DNA of 36,333 nt from an uncultured Clostridia bacterium (GTDB lineage: Bacteria > Bacillota > Clostridia > Oscillospirales > Acutalibacteraceae), in NCBI GenBank assembly GCA_944380845.1, contig CALWIU010000050.1, positions 1 through 36,333 on the forward strand, in the 5' to 3' direction. Below the pieces are notes generated by a model. That model saw only the letters and a list, made by a program, of their open reading frames with translations. It ran no database searches and was not told the origin of the DNA. Every line of letters starts with the position of its first letter. Within the stretch, counting starts at the first letter, position 1. The position numbers and the translations under genes were made by a program. Below, piece after piece: positions 1 through 7,290 of the stretch.

Positions 1-180
1 AAATTAACCTATTCAACGGACGGTACATATTCAGATATGCAAAAAATTGAACGAAATATTATATGGTCAGGAAAATGTGACGAAAAAGACAAATTACAAA
101 ATCTTCCGTTTAGGTATGAGATCACACATGAAATAATATTGGCAACAATGGATGGAGAGGAGGAAGTAGACGATGAATAA
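1..180 (+). CDS. 3' end of an unknown upstream gene (partial)
   Basis: Frame 1 is open from the first base of the window to a TAA at 178-180, giving the last 59 residues of a protein whose start lies outside. The sequence is hydrophilic and ends in an acidic run (GEEEVDDE). I do not recognise it. Its stop overlaps the start of the next gene by eight bases (ATG at 173 inside ATGAATAA), and the next gene's Shine-Dalgarno site (GGAGAGGAGG, 154-163) lies inside it. This tight overlap argues that it is a real gene translationally coupled to the membrane-protein gene that follows. Confidence 0.6.
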   Translation, partial: KLTYSTDGTYSDMQKIERNIIWSGKCDEKDKLQNLPFRYEITHEIILATMDGEEEVDDE

Positions 181-1345
181 AGAAATGGATTCAAATGTAA
201 AAGAGCTGCGCAGGATCGGAGAACTATATGCGGATAAAGAGACGTTGAGAAACGAACTGGATGATCTGGCGTTTGAAGAAAAAGAAGAGCTTGAAGCACA
301 AAAAGATAATTTTGTTGCAAACTTGTTCAAATATCAAGCCGAACAGTCAAAAAAACTTAAAATTCCGAAAAACAACGCTATAATAAAAAAATCGATACCG
401 ATACCTCCGCAAAATCCAAAAGATCCTACGCTTGGGGCAATAGTCGGTATTATTTTCTTTGCTTCCATACCGTTATTTATCATTAGCTTTATACTGAAAA
501 TTTTCACAATAACAATTCCGTTCCTCTCACAGATTTTTGGTCTGCTTGGGCAGATATCGTTTTTCGCAGCTATAGTAGGAGGTATCGCTTGGTTTGCACA
601 TTTTGCAAGCATCGTAAATCAATACTTTTCGTACAAGGAAAAGCTTAACGATTGGGTTAACACGGCGAAAACTTCCTTTGCGGATGGACAAAACGAACGT
701 TTTTATTCAGAATGCATAAAATTCGAAAATGAATTTTTAGAGCTGGTAAAAGCATGTGATGGATATTACGAAGCCGAGAAAGAAAAAAATGCCATCGCTA
801 TAAGCAATATTCAAAAAGCTTTTTCTAAAAAACACGATGACCTTAATAATCAGTTGGAAAATACAGAAACACAGTTAAGCGCTGTAACGCTCATTCACCC
901 GGACTTGTTTGGAAGCGCTTTACATATTTCAAAACTCTTAGAGACAGGAAGAGCGGATACATTAAAGGAAGCAATTAATCTTGCCTTCGACGAGGATCGT
1001 AAAGACGCTGAAGAGGAAGCAAGACAGATTGAAGCAGCTCGAAAAGAAGCAATTCTTGAGCAACAGACACAAGACGCAAGAGAACACAACGCAGCAATGG
1101 AACGGGAAGCCCGTGAACATAATTTGGCCATGCAGGCAGCAGCGAGAGAACAAAATAATATTGCTCGAGAACAAGCTAATATTGCTCGGGAGCAGAACCG
1201 ATTGGCAAAACAACAGAACAATATTGTCAGAGAACAATATAAAGTCACACACGCAGATCTTACCCGCTGTTATGCATGTAAAAACTATGGGCATGGTTGT
1301 CACGGAGGCATTCATAACTGCGGTTCATTTGTTTCAAAACATTGA
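173..1345 (+). CDS. Membrane protein with coiled coil, heptad repeats and C-terminal four-Cys motif; function unknown
   Basis: The 390-residue protein starts at an ATG with a strong GGAGAGGAGG site and an eight-base overlap with the preceding gene. Visible architecture: a charged N-terminal coiled coil (about 5-60), a Pro-rich linker (75-85), two hydrophobic segments (about 87-110 and 122-147), a second charged helical region (150-240), the motif LETGRADTLKEAINL (256-270), then a long Glu/Arg/Ala helix that becomes a regular seven-residue repeat of the form AREQxxI or AREHNxxM (about 302-356). It ends in four cysteines spaced C-x2-C-x6-C-x6-C (366, 369, 376, 383), which could bind zinc or form disulfides. 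LETGRADTLKEAINL-like segments followed by charged helices occur in other Firmicute proteins of unknown function. Base composition is visibly more AT-rich than the genes to the right, consistent with an accessory island. No function is claimed. Confidence 0.85.
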   Translation: MNKEMDSNVKELRRIGELYADKETLRNELDDLAFEEKEELEAQKDNFVANLFKYQAEQSKKLKIPKNNAIIKKSIPIPPQNPKDPTLGAIVGIIFFASIPLFIISFILKIFTITIPFLSQIFGLLGQISFFAAIVGGIAWFAHFASIVNQYFSYKEKLNDWVNTAKTSFADGQNERFYSECIKFENEFLELVKACDGYYEAEKEKNAIAISNIQKAFSKKHDDLNNQLENTETQLSAVTLIHPDLFGSALHISKLLETGRADTLKEAINLAFDEDRKDAEEEARQIEAARKEAILEQQTQDAREHNAAMEREAREHNLAMQAAAREQNNIAREQANIAREQNRLAKQQNNIVREQYKVTHADLTRCYACKNYGHGCHGGIHNCGSFVSKH

Positions 1346-1389
1346 TATGGTATACGATTAAAAACATCGAGTATTAGGAGGAAATTATT

Positions 1390-1896
1390 ATGGGCTTTAT
1401 GGACAAATTAAAGAATGCAGCTTCAGCAGCGGGTTCTGTAGCTAAATCAGCAGTTCTTGCTGTCGCTCAAGGATACCGAGTGGTTGCTGAAGGTAAGTAC
1501 AAAGGCTGCAAAGTGGGATTTACAGGTGGTGAGTTAGGATCTGCCGAATTGGTATTTCATTCGGTAGTCGGTTTAAAATCAACAGAAGAAGGACGGCTTA
1601 ATATCAAAGAAGATATTACGGATTTTAGTTTTGAAGTCGTTGAGTTAGATACTCCGCTATTAACTATCACATTTGGTGACGGCGAGTCTTCTGTCATTAA
1701 ATTAGAAAAAGATAATTCTTCTAACGGAGCAAATAAACCTGTCAAAACGCTGGAAGAAGAATATGCAAAAATGGCTAAACTGCTTACCTGTATGGTGGCA
1801 TCAGTATCGTATTTTTCTGTTGAAACAGCAGAGCATATTAAAACATTAGATCATATTAATATAATTATGAGATATGCTGGTCAACCGGAAATTTAA
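1390..1896 (+). CDS. Small protein of unknown function, partner of the upstream membrane-protein gene
   Basis: A 168-residue protein with a good ribosome site (AGGAGG at 1377-1382) upstream of ATG 1390, 44 bases after the membrane-protein gene, so probably in the same transcript. The N-terminus (residues 1-27) is Ala/Ser-rich and amphipathic (MGFMDKLKNAASAAGSVAKS), a kind of helix that often lies on membranes or aids assembly. Residues about 30-105 look like a compact beta-rich domain with alternating hydrophobics (VVGLKSTEEG, LLTITFGDGESSVIKL). The C-terminal 50 residues are helical. I do not recognise a family. It shares the AT-rich composition of its neighbour. Confidence 0.8.
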   Translation: MGFMDKLKNAASAAGSVAKSAVLAVAQGYRVVAEGKYKGCKVGFTGGELGSAELVFHSVVGLKSTEEGRLNIKEDITDFSFEVVELDTPLLTITFGDGESSVIKLEKDNSSNGANKPVKTLEEEYAKMAKLLTCMVASVSYFSVETAEHIKTLDHINIIMRYAGQPEI

Positions 1897-2021
1897 TTTA
1901 GTTTCTGATAAAAAACACAATTCGTATAACCATATCGTGTATAAAAAACAGATGAAATTTGGATGCGTTTGTTTATCCGGAGTTCATCTGTTGATGCGTA
2001 AATAAGAATTAAAGGTGAAAC

Positions 2022-2056
2022 GCCCACAGGTTTGTAGCGAACCTGTGGGCAAGCTT
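2022..2056. terminator. Strong hairpin between convergent genes
   Basis: An 11-bp perfect stem, GCCCACAGGTT pairing with AACCTGTGGGC (2022-2032 and 2040-2050) with a seven-base loop, is followed on the plus strand by AAGCTTTTT. It lies 125 bases after the 168-residue gene and two bases beyond the end of the minus-strand tnpV gene, so it probably stops transcription from both sides. The plus direction has the better T-run. Confidence 0.7.
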
Positions 2057-2057
2057 T

Positions 2058-2435
2058 TTAGGAATATATAAGCTTTGCATTAATAACCTCTAAAGCGGAA
2101 TTAAGGACATTATTCATTTTTCCAACCCATTCCATTTGATTTTCCGCCTTAAGCTGCTCCGTTACGCCCTCACGCTCAGCCATTTGTTTTACCAGCCGAA
2201 AAAACATATCCTCAGCCTGCCGGTCGATTTCGGCAAGATGAGCATTCAGTTCCCCGCTTGTCAGCAGATTAAAATATAGAACCTTGCGGTTTTGCTTGAT
2301 GTGCCGTAAGTGTCGCTGTCCCCATACGCCGATAGGCTGTTGTTCTTCTTCGGGGAGCTTTAAGCAAGGAATGTAATAATCGCCTTGCAGTTCGTACCAA
2401 AGACCGTTCTTTTCATCATAAATAACCTTTTCCAT
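2058..2435 (-). CDS. tnpV: TnpV family transposon-encoded protein
   Basis: The 125-residue protein closely matches what I know of the TnpV family (Tn4451-type and related clostridial mobile elements). Typical segments are MEKVIYDEKNGLWYELQGDY at the N-terminus, PIGVWGQRHLRHIKQNR, LLTSGELNAHLAEIDRQAE and ENQMEWVGKMNN. TnpV is a small accessory protein of mobilisable elements, thought to act like an excisionase or regulator rather than as the recombinase. Its start lies two bases after the stop of the minus-strand gene upstream, so the two form a unit. No large serine recombinase, relaxase or complete element is visible here, so this is either the edge of an element extending to the left or a remnant. 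Confidence 0.85.
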   Translation of the reverse strand: MEKVIYDEKNGLWYELQGDYYIPCLKLPEEEQQPIGVWGQRHLRHIKQNRKVLYFNLLTSGELNAHLAEIDRQAEDMFFRLVKQMAEREGVTEQLKAENQMEWVGKMNNVLNSALEVINAKLIYS

Positions 2436-2437
2436 AA

Positions 2438-2623
2438 TTACGCCTCCTTGTAGATTATCTTGAATTTCTTTTGCTTTGCATCAATGATTTTCAGCAGAAC
2501 CTCGTCCACCGCATCGGTGTACTTGCCGTTGGCAATAAGATTGTTACGCATTTCATTCAAGCAGTTCACAACTATTCTGCGCTCAAAATCATCCAATGCT
2601 ATGTAATACTTTTTATTTCGCAT
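2438..2623 (-). CDS. Small mobile-element-associated protein, hypothetical
   Basis: A 61-residue basic protein (MRNKKYYIALDDFERRIVV...) with a textbook site AAAGGAGG before its ATG at 2623. The pattern 'short N-terminus, LDDFERRIVVNCLNEMRNNLI, GKYTDAVDEVLLKI, basic tail' recurs, from memory, next to tnpV in clostridial integrative elements. Its role is unknown. It is immediately upstream of tnpV (two-base gap), so the two are probably cotranscribed. Confidence 0.75.
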   Translation of the reverse strand: MRNKKYYIALDDFERRIVVNCLNEMRNNLIANGKYTDAVDEVLLKIIDAKQKKFKIIYKEA

Positions 2624-2697
2624 ATCGTAACCTCCTTTGATTATCTACCATAATTGTACTCAAAAGTGGTTTGATAGTCGAATGTACCGCCATAAAC

Positions 2698-2755
2698 AGA
2701 AAAAGGGCAAGAAAAAAGAGAGAAGCCGAAACTTCTCTCTATTCTCTTGCCCTTT
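2698..2755 (-). terminator. Long hairpin terminator after the metallophosphoesterase gene
   Basis: Two 24-base arms (2702-2725 and 2732-2755) pair almost perfectly: AAAGGGCAAG and AGAGAGAAG blocks match, with three central mismatches. On the minus strand the stem is followed by a T-rich stretch, so it fits termination of the metallophosphoesterase transcript, whose stop is at 2839. The unusual stem length could also mark a small inverted-repeat insertion. Confidence 0.65.
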
Positions 2756-2838
2756 ACAATGCTCAGCGTTCCTATTCAACAAAACTGTCCTTAGGAACCC
2801 TAAGCATTATGGCGCTGGATTTTTTTATAAGGCTTCCT

Positions 2839-3735
2839 TTATACCAACGGGAATTCGTAAGAATCCATCCATTCGCCAGTGAAAAAGTTGCGTTCACGGA
2901 TGACAATCTGATCTTCATAAATTTCAACATTCAACCCCTGACCGGTTACATCAAAGGTTTCGCCGTCTTCATTCAGTTCGGTGACGCGCGGCAGGTTAAA
3001 ATAGTGTACACCGTCGGAAAGGTTTTCCTGAAGGATATCATACCGATGGGTGTGCCCGGTGAAGAAAAAGATGTTGTCATAGTCCGTCAGCACATCAAGC
3101 AATGCGCTGGGATCTTCAAAGTTTTCATACGGATGGTGCGCAAACACAAAGACCGGTTCGCCGTCAGCTGTCGCTTCGGCAAGCTGATCATCCAGCCAAA
3201 GCAGTTGGGCATCGGATATGACAGGGGAGTTGATATCGTCTTCTTCTGAGCCAAGGAATATGAAGTCATAGCCATTGACTTGATCTGAATAATAAGGCCT
3301 TTGGACATCCAATCCGCAGAAGGTGTTGTAATAGCTGTAATACCGATTGACAAGAAGATCATAGCGTCCTTCACCGTTTCCGGTATCGTGATTGCCCAGC
3401 GTCAGCAAAAGCCGATCTGCCGGATCGATCCGATCGAGAAGGCCGAACAAAAACATATTTTCAATATGCTGACCGTTCATGGTATTATCGCCTAAAAGAA
3501 CCAGCGCGTCGTTTCCAAAAGCATTGTTGCGAATATCGTACAGCTCGCGGATAAACGCATCCCGGCTGGTTTTGTTGTTGCCCTCCATATGCACATCGGA
3601 AATAACGGTAAAATTGGTCAGACAGGTGTCTTCGTCTGTAACGGAATAAACTGCTCGCGGACTGCGTACACCGATCATCAGGATCGCGGCAAGCAGAACG
3701 GAAATGGTTTTTCTCAGAATGGAAAATACCAGCAT
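2839..3735 (-). CDS. Secreted or membrane-anchored calcineurin-like metallophosphoesterase
   Basis: A 298-residue protein with the metal-binding motifs of the calcineurin-like phosphoesterase superfamily in order: D47-x-H49 (SDVHME), GDN at 82-84, GNHD at 114-117, HH at 200-201, and GHTH at 227-230. The first 30 residues hold a basic start and a hydrophobic stretch (about 10-24), so it is probably exported and retained by a signal anchor or cut by signal peptidase. The substrate cannot be told from sequence; this family cleaves phosphomonoesters, phosphodiesters or nucleotides using two metal ions. The ATG at 3735 has a GGGGGAAC site. It appears to be a single-gene transcript with its own promoter and a downstream hairpin. 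Confidence 0.85.
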   Translation of the reverse strand: MLVFSILRKTISVLLAAILMIGVRSPRAVYSVTDEDTCLTNFTVISDVHMEGNNKTSRDAFIRELYDIRNNAFGNDALVLLGDNTMNGQHIENMFLFGLLDRIDPADRLLLTLGNHDTGNGEGRYDLLVNRYYSYYNTFCGLDVQRPYYSDQVNGYDFIFLGSEEDDINSPVISDAQLLWLDDQLAEATADGEPVFVFAHHPYENFEDPSALLDVLTDYDNIFFFTGHTHRYDILQENLSDGVHYFNLPRVTELNEDGETFDVTGQGLNVEIYEDQIVIRERNFFTGEWMDSYEFPLV

Positions 3736-3767
3736 ACTGTTCCCCCGTTTCTTTTTGATATATTATC

Positions 3768-3796
3768 AGTATACCATTCCCCAGCATAAAAAACAA
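3768..3796 (-). promoter_or_regulatory. Sigma-A type promoter for the metallophosphoesterase gene
   Basis: On the minus strand TTGTTT (3796-3791) is separated by 17 bases from TATACT (3773-3768), about 33 bases before the ATG at 3735. Confidence 0.55.
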
Positions 3797-3912
3797 TCCA
3801 AACCAGCCAATGATCTGTTCAAAAAATAAGGGTGATTTTTGGCTATTTTAACTAAAATACATTACATAGTGTTTTTGCTTTTGTTTTTGATGAGAGGGAA
3901 AGGAAAAAACCG
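3797..3912. other. Intergenic, AT-rich, no gene seen
   Basis: Between the minus-strand promoter and a possible small plus-strand ORF. A weak plus-strand promoter may exist (TTGGCT near 3839 and TTACAT 17 bases later). A longer frame from a TTG at 3839 has no convincing codon use. Nothing else is visible. Confidence 0.4.
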
Positions 3913-4062
3913 ATGGAAGATCGACATGAAAAAATGCGGTTCGGACTGCTCGATGCGGCAAGAAACACCACGGGAAGGATCTCATTTTATAAAAAAACAG
4001 ATAATCTTGTTTTTACGGCTGGGGAGGGAAGAATGTCAAATTATGAAGAAATCAATCCCTGA
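3913..4062 (+). CDS. Possible small protein, 49 residues, hypothetical
   Basis: An ATG at 3913 follows a purine-rich AAAGGA site about ten bases upstream and opens a 49-residue frame ending at TGA 4060-4062. The translation begins MEDRHEKMRFGLLDAARNTT and reads like a soluble domain fragment, unlike the hydrophobic translation of the competing longer frame (3839-4147, TTG start). A clear terminator follows about 75 bases later. I do not recognise it. It may be a real small gene or a degraded remnant. Confidence 0.35.
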   Translation: MEDRHEKMRFGLLDAARNTTGRISFYKKTDNLVFTAGEGRMSNYEEINP

Positions 4063-4136
4063 CAGTTTGCAAGCAAGGGAAACAAAAGTTTTTCCATCGA
4101 TTTTCTTTTTGCTGTGGTGCATTTATTTAAATATGA

Positions 4137-4183
4137 AAAAAGCATAACACATAAGTTTAACGCAGCAAGGTGTTATGCTTTTT
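4137..4183 (+). terminator. Intrinsic terminator
   Basis: AAAAGCATAACAC pairs with GTGTTATGCTTTT across an 18-20 base loop and ends in a T-run. Both flanks are A- and T-rich, so it could work in either direction. Its presence implies that a transcript ends here from the left, which supports the small ORF at 3913, or from the right. Confidence 0.6.
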
Positions 4184-4285
4184 GGGCTAAGGATTATAAA
4201 AAGACATTTTTTGATTTTGGCTGATGGTGTTGAACGCTCGGAACGCGCAAAATGTTGATGGCGTCAGCGAGCCTGTTTGTCGCAA

Positions 4286-4325
4286 ACAAAAAAAGAAGCC
4301 GGAGCAAAGTGGACTTTGCTCCGGC
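4286..4325 (-). terminator. Terminator of tmRNA
   Basis: A perfect 12-bp stem (GCCGGAGCAAAG with CTTTGCTCCGGC, 4298-4325, four-base loop) is followed on the minus strand by TTCTTTTTTT. It begins one base after the tmRNA CCA end. Confidence 0.85.
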
Positions 4326-4326
4326 A

Positions 4327-4674
4327 TGGTGGAGATGGCGGGATTTGAACCCGCGTCCGAAAAATCATTCCTTTTACTTTCTCCGGGCGCATCCGCAGAT
4401 TATTATTCCCCCTCAAAGCGTCCGGCGGACGACCCAGTGAGGGGAAAGGCTCATTGGCCATGACGGGTTATGAGCCGCTCACCCGTTCATGTTCACCGCT
4501 AATCGACGCCCTGTCCGAAGCCGCGGTTCTCTCCGGCAGGACGGCTGCTTAGTTAAGCAGCAAGAGCAACTTTAGAGTTGTCGTTTGTTTTTAAAGTTTG
4601 GAGCTTTTAAGGAAGTTCTCCGCTTCCGCCCGCTTATAAAAGTTCAAATTCCCCGTCGAAATCCTTTCATCCCC
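4327..4674 (-). ncRNA. ssrA: Transfer-messenger RNA (tmRNA)
   Basis: On the minus strand the RNA starts GGGGATGAAAGGATTTCGAC and ends with a T-arm (GGTTCAAATCCCGCC) and ATCTCCACCA. The first seven bases pair with CATCTCC before the discriminator base and CCA, making the tRNA-like acceptor. The internal reading frame encodes a tag ending NDNSKVALAA followed by TAA (plus-strand positions 4553-4588), matching the usual hydrophobic -ALAA degron. With SmpB, tmRNA rescues ribosomes stalled on broken mRNAs and tags the nascent chain for proteolysis. Length is about 348 nucleotides, typical for one-piece tmRNA. smpB lies directly upstream on the same strand, and the RNA has its own promoter. Confidence 0.95.
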
Positions 4675-4690
4675 ATGAAAGGATGAAAAA

Positions 4691-4719
4691 ATCATACCGT
4701 ATTTTTTACCGTTTGTCAA
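4691..4719 (-). promoter_or_regulatory. Promoter of ssrA
   Basis: On the minus strand a consensus TTGACA (4719-4714), a 17-base spacer and TATGAT (4696-4691) lie just upstream of the tmRNA 5' end at 4674. The -35 box is only 12 bases past the smpB stop codon, so tmRNA can be made independently of smpB. Confidence 0.8.
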
Positions 4720-4730
4720 GTAATATACTG

Positions 4731-5198
4731 TTACTCTTTTCCGCGCATTCCGCGTTCGATATCCCGCTGCGCGGAGCGGCGGGCGGCGGTTTCCCGCTTG
4801 TCATACAGCTTTTTGCCCTTGCAGAGCCCTACCTGTACTTTTGCTCTTCCGTTCTTAAAATAGACAGAAAGAGGAATGATGGCATAGCCCTGGGTTTTCT
4901 GTAACCCAAAGAGTTTTAAAATTTCCTTTTTGTGCATCAGCAACCGGCGTTTTCGCATGGGGTCGCGGTTGAAAATATTGCCGTGGTCATAGGGCGAAAT
5001 GTGCATTCCGTTGACGATCAGTTCGCCGTCGTCCACGCTGCACCAACTGTCTTTCAGGTTTAGTTTTCCCTGACGGATGGATTTGACCTCTGTGCCGATC
5101 AGTTCAATGCCGGCTTCGTAGGTTTCAATAATAAAATAGTCGTGATAGGCTTTTTTGTTCTGCGCTGCCGTTTTGATAGCAGATTTTTCTTTGTTCAT
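4731..5198 (-). CDS. smpB: SsrA-binding protein SmpB
   Basis: A 155-residue protein with the whole SmpB pattern: [63 protein letters not shown], and the basic C-terminal tail [20 protein letters not shown] that enters the mRNA channel. SmpB is the obligate partner of tmRNA: it binds its tRNA-like domain and places it in the A site of stalled ribosomes. The start has a GGAG site, and ssrA lies immediately downstream, a common clostridial arrangement. A small hairpin (CGGCAG/CTGCCG, about 5215-5236) sits between this gene and the DUF2804 gene; its T-run is on the plus strand, so it should not block this transcript. Confidence 0.97.
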   Translation of the reverse strand: MNKEKSAIKTAAQNKKAYHDYFIIETYEAGIELIGTEVKSIRQGKLNLKDSWCSVDDGELIVNGMHISPYDHGNIFNRDPMRKRRLLMHKKEILKLFGLQKTQGYAIIPLSVYFKNGRAKVQVGLCKGKKLYDKRETAARRSAQRDIERGMRGKE

Positions 5199-5240
5199 GA
5201 TATTTCTCCGTTTTCGGCAGCGTGAAAGAACTGCCGTTTT

Positions 5241-6284
5241 TTAATATTTATTATGTACATCCTCCGCGAAGCACAGAAGGTCCCGGAAGGGAAGGACGGT
5301 TCCGTCGTCTAAAACAGCCTTGCCTTTCATCTTTCCGAAAACCTGATGCTGATCCGTGACGATCAGTTTGGCGTCAATTTTTGCAGCCCGGTCAAGAACC
5401 GGCTCAAAAATCGCTTCAAATCTGCCGTCAGAAGAATGGATTTCCCAGCGGGATGTGTAGCATTTTCTGCCGAAGTTTTCAGGAATATCAAAATAGACAT
5501 CGTCCAGTTTGTTGGCTTTGCCGTCATAAAAAATCATATTTTCCGTCGCTGCGGCTGTGTATCCGAAGCCATAGCCGAGATTAAAGCCGAAGGGCTTGCC
5601 GTTTACAATGCCATTGCCCGAGCTCCAGTACCATCTGTTGTCATAGGTCCAAACGCCGCGCCCCCAGTCCAGAGTCCCGAAGTGACGGGACGGATCGAAT
5701 TCATAGCGCCTGCCATTGTATTCAACCCAGCCGGATGCACGCATGCAGTTGATCTTCTGATTATAATAAAAAGCCTTTGCGTCTTCGCTCCAGGGCGTGG
5801 CGATGACCATAGTGTCCATGTCCGGCTGTGCAAGATGAATGTCGCAGCGCAGGGTTTTGTCGTCACAGAAACGCAGAAACTCGCCGCGGATGATTCGTTC
5901 ATTGCGGAACTTCAAAAAGGTCAGACCAAGGCGTTTGTCACCATACCAGATGTTCCCTTTGTCGCTGGTTTGCGGCAGATGCAATCTGCCCATCGGAAAG
6001 GCGTTTAAGACCGTTTCGGTATGTTCCCATGGTGTTTCACCGGAAAAATCAAGCAGACTGATTGATTGCAAGCCGATATACCCGTCATCGGATATGGTAA
6101 AGGCAACACCGAAATCGTCACCGAGAACCAGATAATAATCCCATTCTTTCAGACGAAGCCGGGAGGCTTTGATTTTGGTTTTGTCATAAACCTGAATCAG
6201 TTTTTTTGACCAGCCAGGCTCCAGAAGTTTCCCTTCTTTGTCCAGCAGGGGATGTGCCGCAATGACTTCATGGTTTCTTGACAT
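5241..6284 (-). CDS. DUF2804 domain-containing protein
   Basis: A 347-residue protein spanning the whole DUF2804 family. Characteristic stretches are the N-terminal 'HPLLDKEGKLLEPGWSKKL', the central 'FGTLDWGRGVWTYDNRWYWSSG' and 'PFGFNLGYGFGYTAAATEN'. The family's biochemical role is unknown to me. It is a soluble, Trp/Tyr- and Gly-rich, probably all-beta protein with no signal peptide. The gene has a GGAGGG ribosome site and follows yhaM by 31 bases with no terminator, so it is probably in one minus-strand transcript gtrA-yhaM-DUF2804-smpB. Confidence 0.85.
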   Translation of the reverse strand: MSRNHEVIAAHPLLDKEGKLLEPGWSKKLIQVYDKTKIKASRLRLKEWDYYLVLGDDFGVAFTISDDGYIGLQSISLLDFSGETPWEHTETVLNAFPMGRLHLPQTSDKGNIWYGDKRLGLTFLKFRNERIIRGEFLRFCDDKTLRCDIHLAQPDMDTMVIATPWSEDAKAFYYNQKINCMRASGWVEYNGRRYEFDPSRHFGTLDWGRGVWTYDNRWYWSSGNGIVNGKPFGFNLGYGFGYTAAATENMIFYDGKANKLDDVYFDIPENFGRKCYTSRWEIHSSDGRFEAIFEPVLDRAAKIDAKLIVTDQHQVFGKMKGKAVLDDGTVLPFRDLLCFAEDVHNKY

Positions 6285-6315
6285 GGTTATCCCTCCATTT
6301 TTCAGTGATAATGGT

Positions 6316-7290
6316 TCAATCCAGTTTAACTTCAGTTGCCGGTATTTTTCTGCCGTGGTTGTAAAATTTGCGTTCTTCCAATGCCCATTGGCGAGGGGTG
6401 AAACCGCCTTTTTCGATCGGGATCATGGCGTTTTCAATTTCATAGATCCGTGCGTCCAAAAGATCCAATTGGGAAAGAATTTCAGCTTCCAGAAAAGACG
6501 GCCGGATTGCTGCACCGAATTCCGGTTCGCCGTGATGCGACAGCAGCATATGTTCTAACAGCATCATGGCGTCTCGATCCGCACCGATTGCCGTGCCGAT
6601 CCGCTCAACGATCATGGCGCCCATTACCAGGTGCCCGAGCAGTTCGCCGGGAATGCTGTATCCGCTGACAAGCCCGGAGGGGGCGACGACAAATTCTTCT
6701 GTTTTTGCTACATCATGAAGAATGGCGCCGCTGATCAAAAGATCCTCGTCTACGGTGGGATATATGGCAGCCACTGCTTTGGCGAGCTTCACAATGGACA
6801 AGGTGTGCATCAGCAGACCGCCGCGGATGGCGTGGTGCAGGCGGAACGCGGCGGGGATGTCTTTCATTTTGTCGCCGTATTCGTTCAAAACGGCCTTTAC
6901 AATTTGCTGAAGTTCCGGATTGCGGATGGAAGCGACCGTGTCCAGCAGCATTTGCATCAGTTCCTCGCCGCTGTACCCCGCTGTGGGAACAAGATCGCTG
7001 ATATCGATATTGTCATCTGCGTTTACAGGACGGATCCTTTCTACGCGGAACTGCGGCTGACGGTTATAGGTTTGTTCTACGCCGCGTACTTTCACGATGG
7101 TGTTGGCTTTGACTTCATCATGGATGCCGGGTTTGTAGTCCCAGAGTTTTGCGGAGATTTCACCGCTTTTATCCGAAAGCACCATATCCAGATAGGCGGC
7201 GCCGGTTTTGGAAACTTTTTTATCGCAGGATTTGACCAGCGCATACCCTTCCATTGTGCCCATGGCTTTATTGATTTCTTTGAAATTCAT
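6316..7290 (-). CDS. yhaM: YhaM-type 3'-5' exoribonuclease
   Basis: A 324-residue protein with an N-terminal OB-fold nucleic-acid domain (about 10-90; 'AYLDMVLSDKSGEISAKLWD') and a C-terminal HD metal-dependent domain. Visible HD residues are H152-H153, H162, the HD pair at 192-193, H220 and HH at 252-253. This order and length match YhaM/CBF1 of Firmicutes, a Mn-dependent 3'-5' exoribonuclease that trims RNA ends. The ATG overlaps the stop of gtrA by four bases (ATGA), so translation is coupled. The pairing with a membrane flippase-like gene has no obvious functional logic. Confidence 0.92.
   Translation of the reverse strand: MNFKEINKAMGTMEGYALVKSCDKKVSKTGAAYLDMVLSDKSGEISAKLWDYKPGIHDEVKANTIVKVRGVEQTYNRQPQFRVERIRPVNADDNIDISDLVPTAGYSGEELMQMLLDTVASIRNPELQQIVKAVLNEYGDKMKDIPAAFRLHHAIRGGLLMHTLSIVKLAKAVAAIYPTVDEDLLISGAILHDVAKTEEFVVAPSGLVSGYSIPGELLGHLVMGAMIVERIGTAIGADRDAMMLLEHMLLSHHGEPEFGAAIRPSFLEAEILSQLDLLDARIYEIENAMIPIEKGGFTPRQWALEERKFYNHGRKIPATEVKLD

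Noticed and set aside
3839-4147. 102-residue plus-strand frame
   Set aside because: It needs a TTG start without a ribosome site, the translation looks random, and it ends inside a terminator hairpin. A shorter frame at 3913 is more plausible.
4950-4980. Additional SigI-like GACCCC motifs on the minus strand (also near 27125)
   Set aside because: They lie inside coding sequence (smpB and mtaB) and lack the T-tract and the CGNA element at the right distance.
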